A stretch of 64,000 nucleotides of DNA from Saturnia japonica. Taxonomy: Eukaryota > Arthropoda > Insecta > Lepidoptera > Saturniidae. The DNA lies in NCBI GenBank assembly GCA_033032175.1, contig CM065318.1, positions 16,678,001 to 16,742,000 on the forward strand, written 5' to 3'. The notes beneath the pieces were generated by a model that was not told where the DNA came from, ran no database searches, and saw nothing but the letters and a program-made list of their open reading frames with translations. The translations under genes and the position numbers were made by a program. The stretch's first letter is position 1. Every line of letters starts with the position of its first letter. Positions 44,108 to 55,664 of this stretch are shown piece after piece.

Positions 44108-45331
44108 GGTCTTTACCTATGAAATTGCCGTTTTGTACGAAAAAATTTAAACGAATTTTTTTCATGTATTTTTTATTTGTATTAATCGAAGTAATCACCC
44201 ATGCAATCAATGCATCTTTACCAGCGCAGTGGCAGTTTATTGATGCCCTTCTTAAAGAAATCAGCTGGACAGGAGGCAACAAATTCTTCAAAGGCATTTT
44301 GTACTGCCTTTCGGGTATTGAATTTTTTTCCCGCCAAGGAGTTATCCAAATTCTGGAAAAAGTAGTCTGGTGAGTAGGTCGGATGACGGAGAACTTCCAA
44401 CCCCAGTCCTTGCAACTTGGAGACCGTCTGCTGTGCAGTATGAGGTCGCGCGTTGTCGTGCAGGAGCAGCGGAGAAGAGCGATTGACCAATGCTGGTTGG
44501 AGATATGCCAGCTTCTCCATCATTGTGTTCAGTTCTTCATAGTACACATCTGCAGTAATGCTCACCCCGTTTGGTAAGAAGCTGTGATGAATCACACCGG
44601 CGCTAGACCACCAAACAGTGACCATAACTTTTCTAGGGGTAAGTTTTCGTTTAGAGCATTGTTTAGGTGCTGAACCAGGATCCAATCAACTTGCTGAGCG
44701 CTTGCGGTTATCAAACAGAATCCATTTATCATCGCAGGTAACAATACGGTTCAAAATTCCTTCATTTGTGTGTCTGTTGAGCAGTGCAAGGCACGTCTCG
44801 ACGCGTACTTCGCGCTGGCGATCATTGAGTTCGTGGAGCACCCATTTGTCAAGCTTTTTTACCTTGCCAATTTGACGCAAATGGACCAATATTGTTTGAT
44901 TGTGTATCATCAGCTTCCACAATCGCCTTTAATTCGTCATTGTCGACCAAAGTCTTCGGACGACCACGAGGTTCATTTTTCAGGTGAAATTCCCAGAACG
45001 GAAGCGAGCAAACCAATAACAGGTGGTGCGTTGGTTTGTAGTGTTAGCTCCGTAAACGTCGTTGATGTTGCGTGCCGCTTGTGCCGCGTTGCTGCCACGA
45101 CGGTACTCATATTCCATAATTACTCGAATTTTTAACGTATCCATGATGACAAAAAAGATTGAAATGCGATAAAAATGTAACACTAATCAATAAACAAATG
45201 ACTACTTTTGGAAAAAGAATTCCATGTTTTTAAAATAAAATTAATTTGAAATTAGAATTCTTAGCCAAACAAAAATTATTTTGATTTGAAATGGCCAGTA
45301 CTACAGAACGGCAATTTCATAGGTAAAGACC
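44108..45331 (-). mobile_element. Cecropia-type mariner, defective
   Basis: The inverted ends start GGTCTTTACCTATGAAATTG and match over about 28 bp with one mismatch (left end from 44108, right end to 45331). The left flank is TA; the right flank is TG, so one target base has mutated. The element is 1224 bp. It carries a broken transposase gene on the minus strand. It is clearly older than the 11-kb element. Confidence 0.88.
44182..45144 (-). pseudogene. Mariner (DD34D, cecropia-type) transposase pseudogene
   Basis: The ancestral ATG is at 45142-45144 and the ancestral TAA at 44182-44184. The translation pieces resemble the Hsmar1-like cecropia group: an N-terminal helix-turn-helix part, then HLRQIGKVKKLDKW, VTCDDKWILFDN with the first catalytic Asp, VWWSSAGVIHHSFL, LLHDNARPHTAQQ with the second Asp, and NLDNSLAGKKF. 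Five lesions are visible. A one-base loss just before an in-frame TGA (44980-44982) shifts the frame. A deletion of several residues near 44905 returns it. A Trp-to-TGA change is at 44686-44688. About six residues carrying the third catalytic Asp are missing after YSPD (about 44385). TAA at 44218-44220 removes the last dozen residues. It cannot make active enzyme. Confidence 0.88.
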
Positions 45332-45589
45332 TGTTTATTTATATACTTATATAAATTTAAAGTCAATTTTTCAATCTGCAATTAATATCTTTATATGAGG
45401 AATATTTTTAAGTTTTTGACAGGTTTTCCATACATTATCTGTCTATACTTCAAAATTATTATTATCAAAATATTAAAAATTGGCCCTCAGTAAGATTTTA
45501 ATATTAGGTATTATATTAAAGAGGTAAGGTTTAGTATGTTTGTAGGAATAGAATAGAATGCCATTGATCGGGCATACAGGCGAATCTTG
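45332..45589. other. AT-rich DNA, nothing recognised
   Basis: No recognised feature. Confidence 0.4.
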
Positions 45590-45900
45590 CTCCTCCGCTC
45601 CCAGCTAGTTTAAAAACAAAAATACTTATTGTGTGTGTTCCTTAGTAGACATATACTATTAATTACAATACAATATTAAGTACATTAATTTAATATATCT
45701 CTTATGGTTTACTCAGCGTAAGTCATTTAAGCTCCCGAATTGATTCACCATGACCAGTTTTTTATTTTATTTACGGGGAACCCTAAATCTTTTTCTACAA
45801 TAAAAGAAGCTAAAGTTACTCCTTATATCATCAGCTATGTACTTTCATATGCATTTAGTAAAAAGCAGTTATTTTGGCATTATAAACAGACACACCAATG
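45590..45900 (-). repeat. Family G dispersed repeat
   Basis: On the minus strand: 'tgccaaaataactgcttttt', 'actaaatgcatatgaaag', 'catagctgatgatataagga', 'aaaaagatttagggttccc', and 'tggtgaatcaattcggg'. It shares its end near 45597 ('cccagctagttt') with the CTAG-type end at 31921. Confidence 0.55.
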
Positions 45901-46185
45901 TTATTAATTGTATAGTTGTATAGAAGATTAATTTGAAGGAAGACGCGGGCGGTTACTAGTGTATAACATAATTATTATTGGTACCACTAGACCAAAATAA
46001 CGATAGAACAAGTCATAATAAGCATTCGGATGGCGATAACGGTGTGGTCCGTCTAGTAAGTAAAACACTTGACCGCGGTCACTGACCACATGGAAAGTCC
46101 CTAATAGTAACTCCATCGGAAGCTAACTAAGTTTTGTCATCAAAATTTAGTTTTTAATCTTTACAAGCTTTTGTTTACCTCGTAA
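45901..46185. other. Unassigned; CpG-containing segment
   Basis: The minus frame 45928-46116 crosses a slightly GC-richer part; no domain was recognised. Confidence 0.3.
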
Positions 46186-46550
46186 TCTATATCATAATGT
46201 TAATACGTGAGAAGAAAACTTCGGGCACCTTTTTAAACGTATTGCGTGCACGGAAGTCTGTGATATTTGGCATGGTTAACGTTTATATTGAGAAGGAGTG
46301 CAGAAAGCTAAAATATATCTATAATATCTGTTACTAATATTCTAAACTAAATAAATTAATACTGCGAATCCTAAACCGACGAGTGCCATTGTACTTAGAC
46401 CCCCCAAAATATTGACATTGTCACTCAATGTAAAGTGACAGCTAGTGATTTAATATTCATTGTTTAGGTTCATTACTCCAAATGTCAAACAGAAAATAGT
46501 CTATGATTAAAAAGTCGCTTGTCGAATTTCGATTATTGGGCGACCGTTAG
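46186..46550 (+). mobile_element. Helitron-like element, family J, copy 1
   Basis: The 5' end is A|TCTATATCATAATG (A at 46185) and the 3' end is 'gggcgaccgTTAG|T'. Internal words include 'cgtattgcgtgcacggaag', 'atactgcgaatcctaaaccg', 'atattgacattgtcactcaa' and 'gtcaaacagaaaatagtcta'. It is collinear with 47591-47949, which has an intact CTAG, so the T here is a decayed C. Confidence 0.65.
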
Positions 46551-46551
46551 T

Positions 46552-46803
46552 TTAAATAGAAGCCTATCTGACTAACAGACATGTGCGCACAGCCCAAACT
46601 ATTGAGGCTAGAACAGTGAAAATTTGTATGCGGGTTCCATTTACACTGTAAGTGACCCCTAAGGAAGGATTTTAAGATGGTGAAAATGGGGACGATATTT
46701 TGTATAAAAATCCGTCAATTTTGAAGATAGATCTATGAAAATTAGTTAAGCAATTATTACGAATACATTAAACCATTACGAAGCGTGGTTGGGTTTAGCC
46801 TAG
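46552..46803 (+). mobile_element. Helitron-like element, same family as the mariner host copy
   Basis: 'ctatctgactaacagacatg', 'cgcacagcccaaactattga', 'gatagatctatgaaaattag' and 'gggtttagcCTAG|T' parallel 12300-12554. The 5' end abuts family J copy 1, and the canonical TC end is not visible. Confidence 0.6.
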
Positions 46804-47590
46804 TGTTAGTATGTATGGGTGAAATGTTGCAACTAAATTTTTCCACTTAACCATTTGAGCTGAAAGGAATACTTATTTACTGAAACGTGGTCGCTAACTA
46901 TAGGCTTCATAAAGCTCAAGGTAACTCAAATAGCAATGCTAAGCTCCGAAATTTTTTGCATGACCAAATCAGTAATAAGGGGGGTGTAAGGGGTGTCGAA
47001 TTACAACTTCAGCACTGAGACACCCAAGCGAACCTCAATTGCACGTGGTGCATTCTGCTGAGCAAAAAACGATGAACATGGTAGGGCTGTTTTGCGTGTC
47101 GCACTTTAGGATCAATTTGAGCATATTCAGTTAAATTAATGCAAGCCAGCATGACAGCGGCAACCCTCGATGGATTGCGATACCTTACTACTACCTTTTT
47201 AAACTACCTTAGTAGTATAAAAATCTTGTGAAGGGCAGACGAAGGAAAGCTTGTGTAAAAATGAATAAATAACTTTATTAATAAAAGGTATATTAACCTC
47301 TATTATACAGTTTGAATTCAAATCTCAAACGATTTCACGTACGAACAAGGAACTTCACACATCATATTTACTTAATAATTATAAATAGGTAAATTAAAAA
47401 TAGTTCGTCTTACATTGTGTATTATAATCAAGGCAGAGGGCGGGTGACGTCATAAGTTCTTTATTTACTTCACTAGGTATCTAATTAGGATGTATCTTTC
47501 TTTTTATATTATCTTGAAAAGTACCGAACTATGTTAATAAAATTTTCAATGACGTGTCGTAACAAATCTATTTAATTATATTTAAATTTA
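46804..47590. other. Unassigned
   Basis: A moderately GC-richer segment at about 46980-47180 has no open frame of note. A CRE palindrome TGACGTCA is at 47445-47452. No gene was seen. Confidence 0.35.
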
Positions 47591-47949
47591 TCTATATATA
47601 AAGGCGTGAAGCAAAAGCTTTCGGTACCTTTTTAAGCGTATTGCGTGCAGGGAAGACTGTGAGATTTGGCATAGTTAAAGTATATATGGAGAAGGGCACT
47701 TCTAAAGTTAAAACCTAAAATTTATCAATAATATCTGTTACTAATATATTAATACTGCGAATCCTAACCCGACCAGTGCCATTGAACTGAGACCCCAAAA
47801 ATATTGACATTGTCACTCAACGAAAAGCGAGCGCAAGTGATGTAGATAATACTAATTGTTTAGGTTCATGAATACTGAAATTGTCAAACAGAAAATAGTC
47901 TATGATCAAGAAGTCGCTGGTCGAATTTCGAGCTTAGGGCGACCGCTAG
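47591..47949 (+). mobile_element. Helitron-like element, family J, copy 2, complete
   Basis: The 5' end is A|TCTATATATAAAGGCG (A at 47590) and the 3' end is 'gggcgaccgCTAG|T' (CTAG 47946-47949). A hairpin can form just inside the 3' end (GGTCG..CGACC). It is 359 bp with no coding capacity and no target duplication. Confidence 0.7.
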
Positions 47950-48139
47950 TACAATTAAATAAGTACAATAAGACAAGTGATTAGATGTTTCTTTAGTTTT
48001 TGTTATCTACCTATTATTAGTTTAATATAAATTCCCTCGTTGTTTATTCGATAAAAAATAGTTTAATAGTATAATTGTTACAAAATTCTTTAGGCGTCCC
48101 GCTTTGATGAGAAAAATAATGGTCACGTTAGATATTTCT

Positions 48140-48245
48140 CATAGAATATATGGCCGTGCCGCGCCGCGCCGCACCTCGCCCGCCTCTTCCCTGCAGTTCA
48201 GTACCGCGTAGTGCGGTCTTACCTTTAAATACTGGTAGGGTATAT
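48140..48245 (-). promoter_or_regulatory. GC-rich patch with donor-like motif
   Basis: 'gccgcgccgcgccgcacctc' is a strong GC spike. On the minus strand a TATTTAAAG is followed by GTAAGA, a donor-like motif. It could be a promoter/first-exon patch of a host gene; weak evidence only. Confidence 0.2.
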
Positions 48246-50084
48246 AATTCAAATTGTATAAAAACAGAGTCCATATCACTCAGGAATAATGCAGCTTCCT
48301 ATTAGTAAAAGAGTTTTCAGAATCAGATCTGTAATTATAGAGATTATCTCCTATAATTATATGCACAAACTTTACCTCTTTATAATAATAATTTATATAA
48401 TACATTTAAAGGAAAATAAAACATTAAATATGATTAATACATAGTCATTAATAGACGCGACTGTGGAATTTTATTTATTAACAACACATGACACACCCAC
48501 CGGTCACATAAGGAACTTTTAAATAAAATTAAAACTTTAAAAATATAAGCAATTTTTCGTCATTGGATTTTTTTCATCTATGTTAATTTATTACGTCTTA
48601 AATTAATTATATTTTACCGCGATACGCATAGTAGGAATATACAGTGAATAACTTATATTCCGGAAGTTATTATAATAGGAGACTACCTGACACGGACAAA
48701 TAATTCGTTCGAATAGAATGGTTTTTTTTTTCAAGTGTGACAAATACACGTTATAGAACTTAGTTGCCAAATGTTCGGTGTGGGCCGTGTAGGTACTGGA
48801 TAGTAACCCATAAGATTGGAATGTAAGCAATCTAAGTAACAGCTGTCATGCTAGTGAAACAGATTTTTCGCGCCTCTTACATGTTACTTGAATATATTTT
48901 TAATACCAATACTATCTTTTAATATTTTTATAATACCTTTGTAAAATAATAATATGTAGAGATAGGAATGCAATTCGATACGATTATTAAATAATTTATT
49001 TATCGAAAATATTAATTTTAAACTATTACCTAAATAACTGGGAACATAGGCTCTAAAATGAAGTTTTAACCATATAGGTATTTTGGCGAAGAAGTAAATG
49101 AGATATGGCTTTGAAAGGAAAAAATCAGTTTTGAGGAATAATATATATGATATTTTTCCTTTTAAAAATGGTGTGCGATAGATCTATGTTTTTTGTAAAG
49201 CCTATGAATGCTTTCTGATTTCTGATGAGCCAATGGTACCTACATTCATATGTATTTTTTTATTATAGACTAAGGCTTTAATACAATATTAAATACTAAT
49301 AAAATTTTCAATAAAATGAATACTTCATTTATTACAACATAGGTCTTTGTGTTAGTAAATCTAAAATGCAAATTAAGTTATTTTCTTTTTAAGTTAAGCA
49401 AAGTCGTAATTTGGCATTTTAGGATGTTCTTGTTTTATATATTTACATCATTTTAATAACATAAACAATACGTCAAATAAGATTTCCATTATAAATTCGT
49501 TTCCCGAACGAAATTACTAATCAAGCAGCCGATATTGTTTTAAAAGAAGAAATAAAACGTTACACCATTGTTGGAAGATGAAATGTGTACAATAGTTACA
49601 GTTGTCGAATTATTATTAAAAATCACAAAAATAAAAATGAATTTATATTTTATTGAAATACCTGATTATTGCGCACTGGTTGAACTTTTACAGTTGCGTT
49701 TAACTGTCTGACGCAACAGCCTAGAAATTTTGTCGTAATGTATGCCTGTTCATAATATCGGTAAATTAAAAATAAAACTTGTACACTAATGCAAATCAAT
49801 ACTCAGTAATGAATTGTTCAGGGTTTTCGTTTTCAAGGGACCTCCTTAAAAATCATTATTGCTACAAGTTTATTTATTATTCAAATATTAAAGAAACTTC
49901 GACAGAGAACATCCCGGGACGCGATTTAAGCTCGGGCGACAACACGCAACAAATTACATACATTAGGGTAACTTTCTATGTTAATCGTAATGGAAAATTA
50001 CATAGAAACTATGGCGAATTCCACGCGCTGAATCAAATCTTTACTTGAAGAACTTTCTGAACAACCATTGATATGTTTATGGTA
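48246..50084. other. AT-rich DNA, nothing recognised
   Basis: The 89-residue frame at 49779-50048 contains a CpG-richer part (about 49900-49940) but no known domain. Nothing else was recognised. Confidence 0.35.
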
Positions 50085-50255
50085 AACAGCTACTACATAG
50101 GTATAACAACGCGTTACTGATTTTGAACTCCCCTACCCGAAAGAGCTCTGGGAACCTATACTCATCGCAGAAACACAACACAAGGTTATTTGGCGGCGAT
50201 CTTATGTAGGGTGGAGGATACCACCCCACCAGTCGGCCTGCCCCAAGTAGAAAGA
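50085..50255 (+). repeat. Family E dispersed repeat
   Basis: 'aacgcgttactgattttgaa', 'gaaagagctctgggaaccta', 'acacaacacaaggttatttg' and 'gtcggcctgccccaagtag' match 21480-21712. Confidence 0.6.
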
Positions 50256-51425
50256 GTTCTCGAAAGAAAAATTAAACTAAATTATAATCGTTTATTGATA
50301 AAAAAATGTAATTGTGGAAAGAATAGTTGTTCATTAATTTCATTTTTCTTTGGGGTAATTGAATTTTTCGTCTGAGAATAAAATGATCGGAAACGCCAAT
50401 CAGAAAACGATAGCCGAATGAACGATTGATTGAGGCGTATTTGACGTCATCGTAAAATATTATTATTATAGGTTATTTTGCGACAAGTGACTCTAAAAAT
50501 ATTACAAGCGTAGAAATAGTTACTTTAAAAGTATACATAGAGGTGCTGAAGAAATTTCATAAGGTTCAACTGAAATTCAAATAAACTCGTTGCACATAAT
50601 AATTTTAACCTTAGATTTATTTATTGAATGATGACGTCGCGCTCGGTCACATGAACATAATGCAGCGTATTTAAGGCATATTTTTTAATTCTATTAAAAA
50701 TGTGTAATAAGGAATAAATACTATATCACCGGGTATTATTTTCAAAATATAAAGTGTTTAAAAGCAAGTTACAAGAAATTGTCTACTCTCGGATTGTCGT
50801 GTTCTAGCACCCAGTAATTTTATTGTCTAAAATGGCATTTGAGATGCTCTTTCAAAGCATAATGTGCTAACATATTGGAATATATCGTGATTAAACATAC
50901 GAACCAAAACATATTTTAATAACAAAGTTATTTTAAGCTTATTAAATAAAGCCGGTTACCTACATGACATTTAAAATTATTTTAACGAGTTTTAAATTAT
51001 CGATTTTTATACCTAATTGTTTTTACTTATTTTTATACCTTATCGACTGGCCTGTGAGACGTGTCTGCTAATTTTACACAATTTCCGAGAATTTATAATA
51101 TAGTAGCGAGTGTATAGTAAAAAGTTTTCTTGCTTTTATCCGCTCTATGTCTGCGGTTTGCTGAATCATTATGCTATATTTGCACTCAGTTCTTACCGTT
51201 ATATTATTATTTAAAACTAGACATATTATGTACTCAAGGTAAGCGATAGAAATTTCATATGACTATAAATAAATTTATCTTTATGCATTTTTACATTTTT
51301 TAAGTGAATTGTTTGTTTGATTTTTTTTAATGGCAATTACTTATTTTTATCGATTTTTTTATTCGTTCCATACTCTATAAACGTTGATTTCAATTAGAAT
51401 ATCCGTTATATATCCACTCATTCAA
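50256..51425. other. AT-rich DNA; one CRE palindrome
   Basis: TGACGTCA lies at 50442-50449, and a related TGACGTCG at about 50633. Nothing else was recognised. Confidence 0.35.
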
Positions 51426-51429
51426 GATG

Positions 51430-51655
51430 ACCCAAGATGGTAAAATGCTAAGCCTAGTGAAGGACGTGCTTAGTGACAGATTTTCAACTAGGGAGTGGTA
51501 GCTTACCAGGTGGGCATTAAAAAATGACCTACCAGGATACTATGGTTTTATCGCGACGTTTTCCTTCACCGAAAGTTTAGGCACATTGTAAGAATTCGAA
51601 CTCACGTCAATCGACACTATTTCCGTACACGCTAACACGTAACCAGCATTGCAGT
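51430..51655 (-). repeat. SINE-C copy
   Basis: 'acccaagatggtaaaatgct', 'ttaccaggtgggcattaaaa', 'ctatggttttatcgcgacg', 'ttccttcaccgaaagttta' and 'agaattcgaactcacgtcaa'. It includes the antisense B-box. Confidence 0.65.
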
Positions 51656-51689
51656 AGGTACCTACATTTTATGTTTTTTTTTTTTTTTG

Positions 51690-52220
51690 AACTGACCATA
51701 CTGTTACCTTTAAGGGCTCTGGAGCCATTAGAGACTTTGACAGCTTCACCGGGCTTGTGGGCGAGCGCGGAAGGCACTCAGCCACGAGAGTGAGACAACA
51801 AGCTCAAGGGTGCCAAAGTGACGGAGCCTCGACTTTGGCTAGTGCCGTACATGCAAATAAGTCGGGATCTAACTAATTCCCTATCCGTAAAATTAGATCT
51901 AACTAAGTATACATATATACGTGCTCCTTCCTTCTGGGAAGAAGGAGAAACATGCGTATAAGCATTTAGTAATCTGGCAATTTGGTCTAAGTCTAACTAG
52001 CCAAAACAGAAAAAATAAGGTCCCTTACAGAACCTATGTACATGTGTGGTGTGCACGTATGTGGTGGTTCAGTGTAATGATGTCTGTTGGTAGCTAGTGA
52101 TTGCAAGTGTATAGTCACTGTATCGCGTGAGCGGCTGCTTGGTTCAAGGGCTCCATGTCGGAGAAACGGACTACACTTGAGTTGCCGCTGGAGAGGGTGG
52201 TCGTGGTGGGTATATTATAT
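51690..52220 (+). repeat. Family H, longest copy
   Basis: 'ctttaagggctctggagcca', 'gactttgacagcttcaccgg', 'gcgagcgcggaaggcactca', 'acgagagtgagacaacaagc' and 'gtgccaaagtgacggagcct'. It is GC-richer than its flanks and extends about 530 bp. The ORF track shows no frame of note in it. It could be a decayed retrotransposon gene or a long SINE; class uncertain. Confidence 0.45.
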
Positions 52221-52389
52221 TTTGTAGTTACACTTTAGTACGTATCTAGAAGTCAATATCTCTTGACGACGAAGGAAAACATTATGAAGGCTGAACGTTT
52301 GAGAGTAACTACCTTGTAATGAAAAAAATAACATAGAGTATATTTTTTTCATTTGGAATCGTCATCTGGTGTGGTGAGTAACATTTAAT

Positions 52390-52445
52390 TTTCCCTCTGA
52401 AAGAGGCCTTTGTCCTATAGAAGGATACTTACTGGCTCATATTAT
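52390..52445 (-). repeat. Lepidopteran dispersed repeat fragment
   Basis: 'gaggcctttgtcctatagaa' and 'ggatacttactggctcatat' are the inverse of the repeat type at 37085-37205. Confidence 0.45.
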
Positions 52446-52589
52446 TATCATTATAATACTCCCTTTTAGGTACAAATTGGTATCATAAGTGTTTGCTATA
52501 AACCATACTTGGTACAAGGGAAAATAAGAACTCTGCTCAACTTTTGTATTTTAAGATTACTTAACTTAAACCCTTAGAATTGTCAGAAG

Positions 52590-52685
52590 CCGAAACGTTT
52601 TCCTTCACCGAAACCTCATTGCAGGGATTCGAACTCGCGTCAATGGAAGCGGAGTCCGTACACGCTACCACTGACCCATCGCTGC
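52590..52685 (-). repeat. SINE-C head fragment
   Basis: 'cgttttccttcaccgaaacc', 'cagggattcgaactcgcgtc' and 'tacacgctaccactgaccca' are the antisense tRNA-like head; the rest is missing. Confidence 0.6.
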
Positions 52686-53150
52686 TCTTTTGGTGGCTGC
52701 CACTTTTTTGGATTGTAATGTGCTAAACATGTGGCACAGTGCTTGCTGCTGTGAAAAACAGAAGGTGCATTCAAAAGTTTCCTATCTAACAATCAGCTCC
52801 AACTCTCAGACCCAAAATTACCCGCAAAGTAGGTAATATGCGAAAATAAATGGCCAAACAAATATATTATTATACTAATTTGTTTCCGTGATAAGGCTGA
52901 TATTATTTTTCCCAGTGACGTCACAAATCCAAATCATATGACTAATTATTATCAAGATGCGTTCGTTGTGTCGAAACTCGAGTGTCATAACCACCGCAGA
53001 GATCACGTGTCTGTCTCTGTGTTACTATTTGTTTACATTTTCCCAACAAATATGCGAAGCTGGTGACTTTCTACGAGATATGATTCATTATGCAAGTATG
53101 CTATTTTTAATAAAAACTTATAGTTTGAACTCTCTGTAAATATCGTAAGG
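52686..53150. other. Unassigned; one CRE palindrome
   Basis: TGACGTCA is at 52916-52923. The frame 52957-53139 shows no recognised domain. Confidence 0.35.
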
Positions 53151-53154
53151 TTTC

Positions 53155-53890
53155 TTCTTCTTCCTAACTTGGCATCTAGTCCTCTTTATTGAAGACCATT
53201 ACTATCATTATTTAGTGAATATAGATGGTGACGATTTCAGTATTCTAACAAAATGGTGGTTTCCTTGTTTATGTATATACATGCCATGCAATAATCAAGA
53301 TTCATTGAACAAAATGCCACAAGTTTTACACAATATAGGGTGAGATAACACAGATTTATGAATAAAAAACAAAACCACTACATGGTCGTCTAAGATCCCA
53401 CTAGAAACTCAGGTTTATTGTTCTTCCTCTTCTTCCTAACTTGGCAACTGATGCTCTTTATTGAAGACCATTATCGAGTGAATATTAGAGTGTTCTGCCT
53501 TAGAACGATTTCAGTAACCTAAAAAGATGGTGGCTTCCTTGTTAGAACTTTCTAGGGAGTTTTTGTGGCACCTCAAAATACAAGCTTCTAGATTTATATT
53601 TATTCTCCACTTCACTTATGCACAATAACCAAAGTCACGCAAAACGCCACCAATATTTCATAATATAGAGTAAATTAAAACCACAACATGACACTTCAAA
53701 AGCCAACCAAAATCTCATGATTGTTGTTCCTCTTCTTCTTCCTAACTTGGCAACTAGTTCTCTTTATTAAAAATCATTACTACCATTATCAAGTGAATAT
53801 AGAGTGTCCTGTCTTATGTCGATTATAGTAATCTAACAAGATGGTGGCTCCCTTGCTAGAACTTTCTATGGAGGTTTCTATTGTCTACAA
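53155..53890 (+). repeat. Head-to-tail array of family B units
   Basis: Three unit starts (TTC-rich head then CCTAACTTGGCA) are at 53163, 53435 and 53741, spaced 272 and 306 bp. Units 1 and 2 carry the whole order through 'gaagaccatta', 'aagatggtgg', 'ttagaactttctaggga', 'ccacttcacttatgcacaat' to the 'gatccc/caaccaaaa' tail. The internal part of unit 1 is shortened. Unit 3 stops after the centre. All are in the same direction, with the junctions at the TTC-rich run. Confidence 0.7.
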
Positions 53891-54739
53891 TATCTAATAT
53901 GACCATGTCATATAAATTGGTGGCCACGGAAACCATAATGCCTAGGGATAATTTAAAGCACTTAAAAATTTACATTTATGATTTCAATTGATTACTTATT
54001 TCCTTAGTTCTACCACCCTCTACGATAATCAACTGCAATTTTTTAAATTTAGTGACTTAAAATTGTTTTAATTTTCATACGCCAATCTGAAAATCTCAAA
54101 GCAAACAAAATCAAACCACCAACTTGAGGGTTGTATATATTACTACTTATTTAAGCGTGACGTACAGTAATAATATTTGATATAAACTATGTAACATAGA
54201 TAAGGCCGAAGAAAAAGAAGCTACGTTTTAATCTTTCTCAAAACCTACACCAAATGTTTGTTTTCTTCTTTTGTCGCAACTGATCATTTTTACACTTGTT
54301 CGGCAAAATTATACGACTGTAGGTAGCCGAAGAAGTTTTATAAATAGACAAGTTACACTATCACCCAAAAGAAATTCGAAAACGGCACAAACATTGTTAT
54401 CAGCATGTTTTAAGAAAAGGGATAGGAATACACAGCGTAAGGCGGATACTCTGTTGTCAGAAAAGACCAAAAGTTTCTTCTCGCTCCCACCGATATTAAG
54501 TTGAAAGTGAACTGAGGGAAATTACGATCAACTACTTAAAAATATCATCGAATGTAGCCAGCCAGTATTAAATAAATAAAAGAACGAAAATGATTTGTTG
54601 TCACAGTTAATTACAAATAGATGAAAAAATTAAAAGAAAAGAAAACGCAGTGTCAACCAAACTTGTCGTCAAAGTATTGCCGTTGGTGACGAGAGCCATT
54701 GAACGGTGTTGTTTTTCAACCACATGTCTAACTCAAACT
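53891..54739. other. AT-rich DNA, nothing recognised
   Basis: The frame 54271-54504 (77 residues, basic and serine-rich) shows no known domain. Nothing else was recognised. Confidence 0.35.
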
Positions 54740-55098
54740 AAATTAAAATACTTTATTACCATTTAGACCCTAATGAGTCAGTTATGAATGTCAAAACACT
54801 ACCAACTAGGCGCTGGTTCAGGAAACATTCCCGTCATCGAGAAGAGGCGGCAAGTAACTCGTTCGGGTTTATCTTTTTTTTTTTTCAAATGTACAAATAA
54901 TATTTACAGTTCTGTTAATATAATCATATTAATAATTTAATGGATGCACAGAGAGGAAGTCATTTCCAGACATCAATATCATTCAAGTAACCTTTTGACA
55001 GTAAAACTTGCTTGACATGGTCCTTGAACTTATTGCAACAAATCGGTAATATGCTTAGGAATATTATTATAGAACCTAGCAAAATTATCCAAATTACC
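54740..55098 (-). pseudogene. Non-LTR retrotransposon 3' end (ORF2 C-terminus + 3'UTR)
   Basis: On the minus strand 55098-55033 reads GNLDNFARFYNNIPKHITDLLQ up to a frame break. 55036-54960 then reads KFKDHVKQVLLSKGYLNDID-VWK and a TGA at 54960-54962. 'FYNxIPxxI..FKxxVKxxLLxKxYY/L.xxD' endings are typical of the C-termini of jockey/CR1-like reverse-transcriptase proteins. The following 220 bp would be the 3'UTR, ending in an AATAAAG signal (about 54750); part of it recurs at 59445-59545. The rest of the element is missing and one frameshift is visible. Confidence 0.55.
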
Positions 55099-55589
55099 TT
55101 TATTTATCTTAACTGAGCAATTTAGTATTAAAACTGTTTCAATCTTTTACACAGTCTTCAAACTCATCGCGCATAGACACACAAATTTATACTCAGTCAT
55201 GATGAAATTCAAAATATAATTAACAGGTGAATTAATAATTTAGTTTCAAACATACTGAACACTAATATTTAATTCTCTCATTATCTGCTAGCAACATCAA
55301 GAGAACTCTATCTGAACCGCAAAAGAAATAAAGTTGCGTCCAACTAAAATAAAGGAAATGTAGCAAAATTCATATTAAGCCTCCAAATGGTAACATAATA
55401 AAGGCCAAGAACAAAGGGTCAATTACGGTGATTGACATTAATTTGGTAAGACTGTTGCTTTGACAAAAACATGTTATGAAGCAGTCAACAGGCGTGCAGT
55501 GTGCCTGCATTTAAGTATTTATATCTATGTGAAATCAACCTCAACAAAAATCCTTTTCGAAGAGAGCTAGTCCTGACAATTCTCAATAT

Positions 55590-55664
55590 CACAAGCGCGG
55601 CGTTGAAATACTGTTTCAACACATCCTTGTAACGTAGATGCCGACCATGGTGGTAATGTTTACC
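55590..55664 (-). pseudogene. Reverse-transcriptase-type LINE fragment
   Basis: On the minus strand the translation includes HYHHGRHLRYKDVLKQYFN. The 'G.xLRYKDVLKxx(L/F)N' motif is characteristic of the C-terminal part of many insect endonuclease-reverse-transcriptase LINE proteins. Only about 25 residues survive. It is probably from a different element than the 55.0-kb fragment, since the C-terminal motif type differs. Confidence 0.5.

Noticed and set aside
44083..45135. Plus-strand frames of 64-121 residues (44083, 44383, 44618, 44770)
   Set aside because: They are antisense by-products of the minus-strand mariner pseudogene.
53155..53890. CRISPR-like array
   Set aside because: Units are about 300 bp, nearly alike throughout, and have no repeat/spacer alternation; the organism is a eukaryote.
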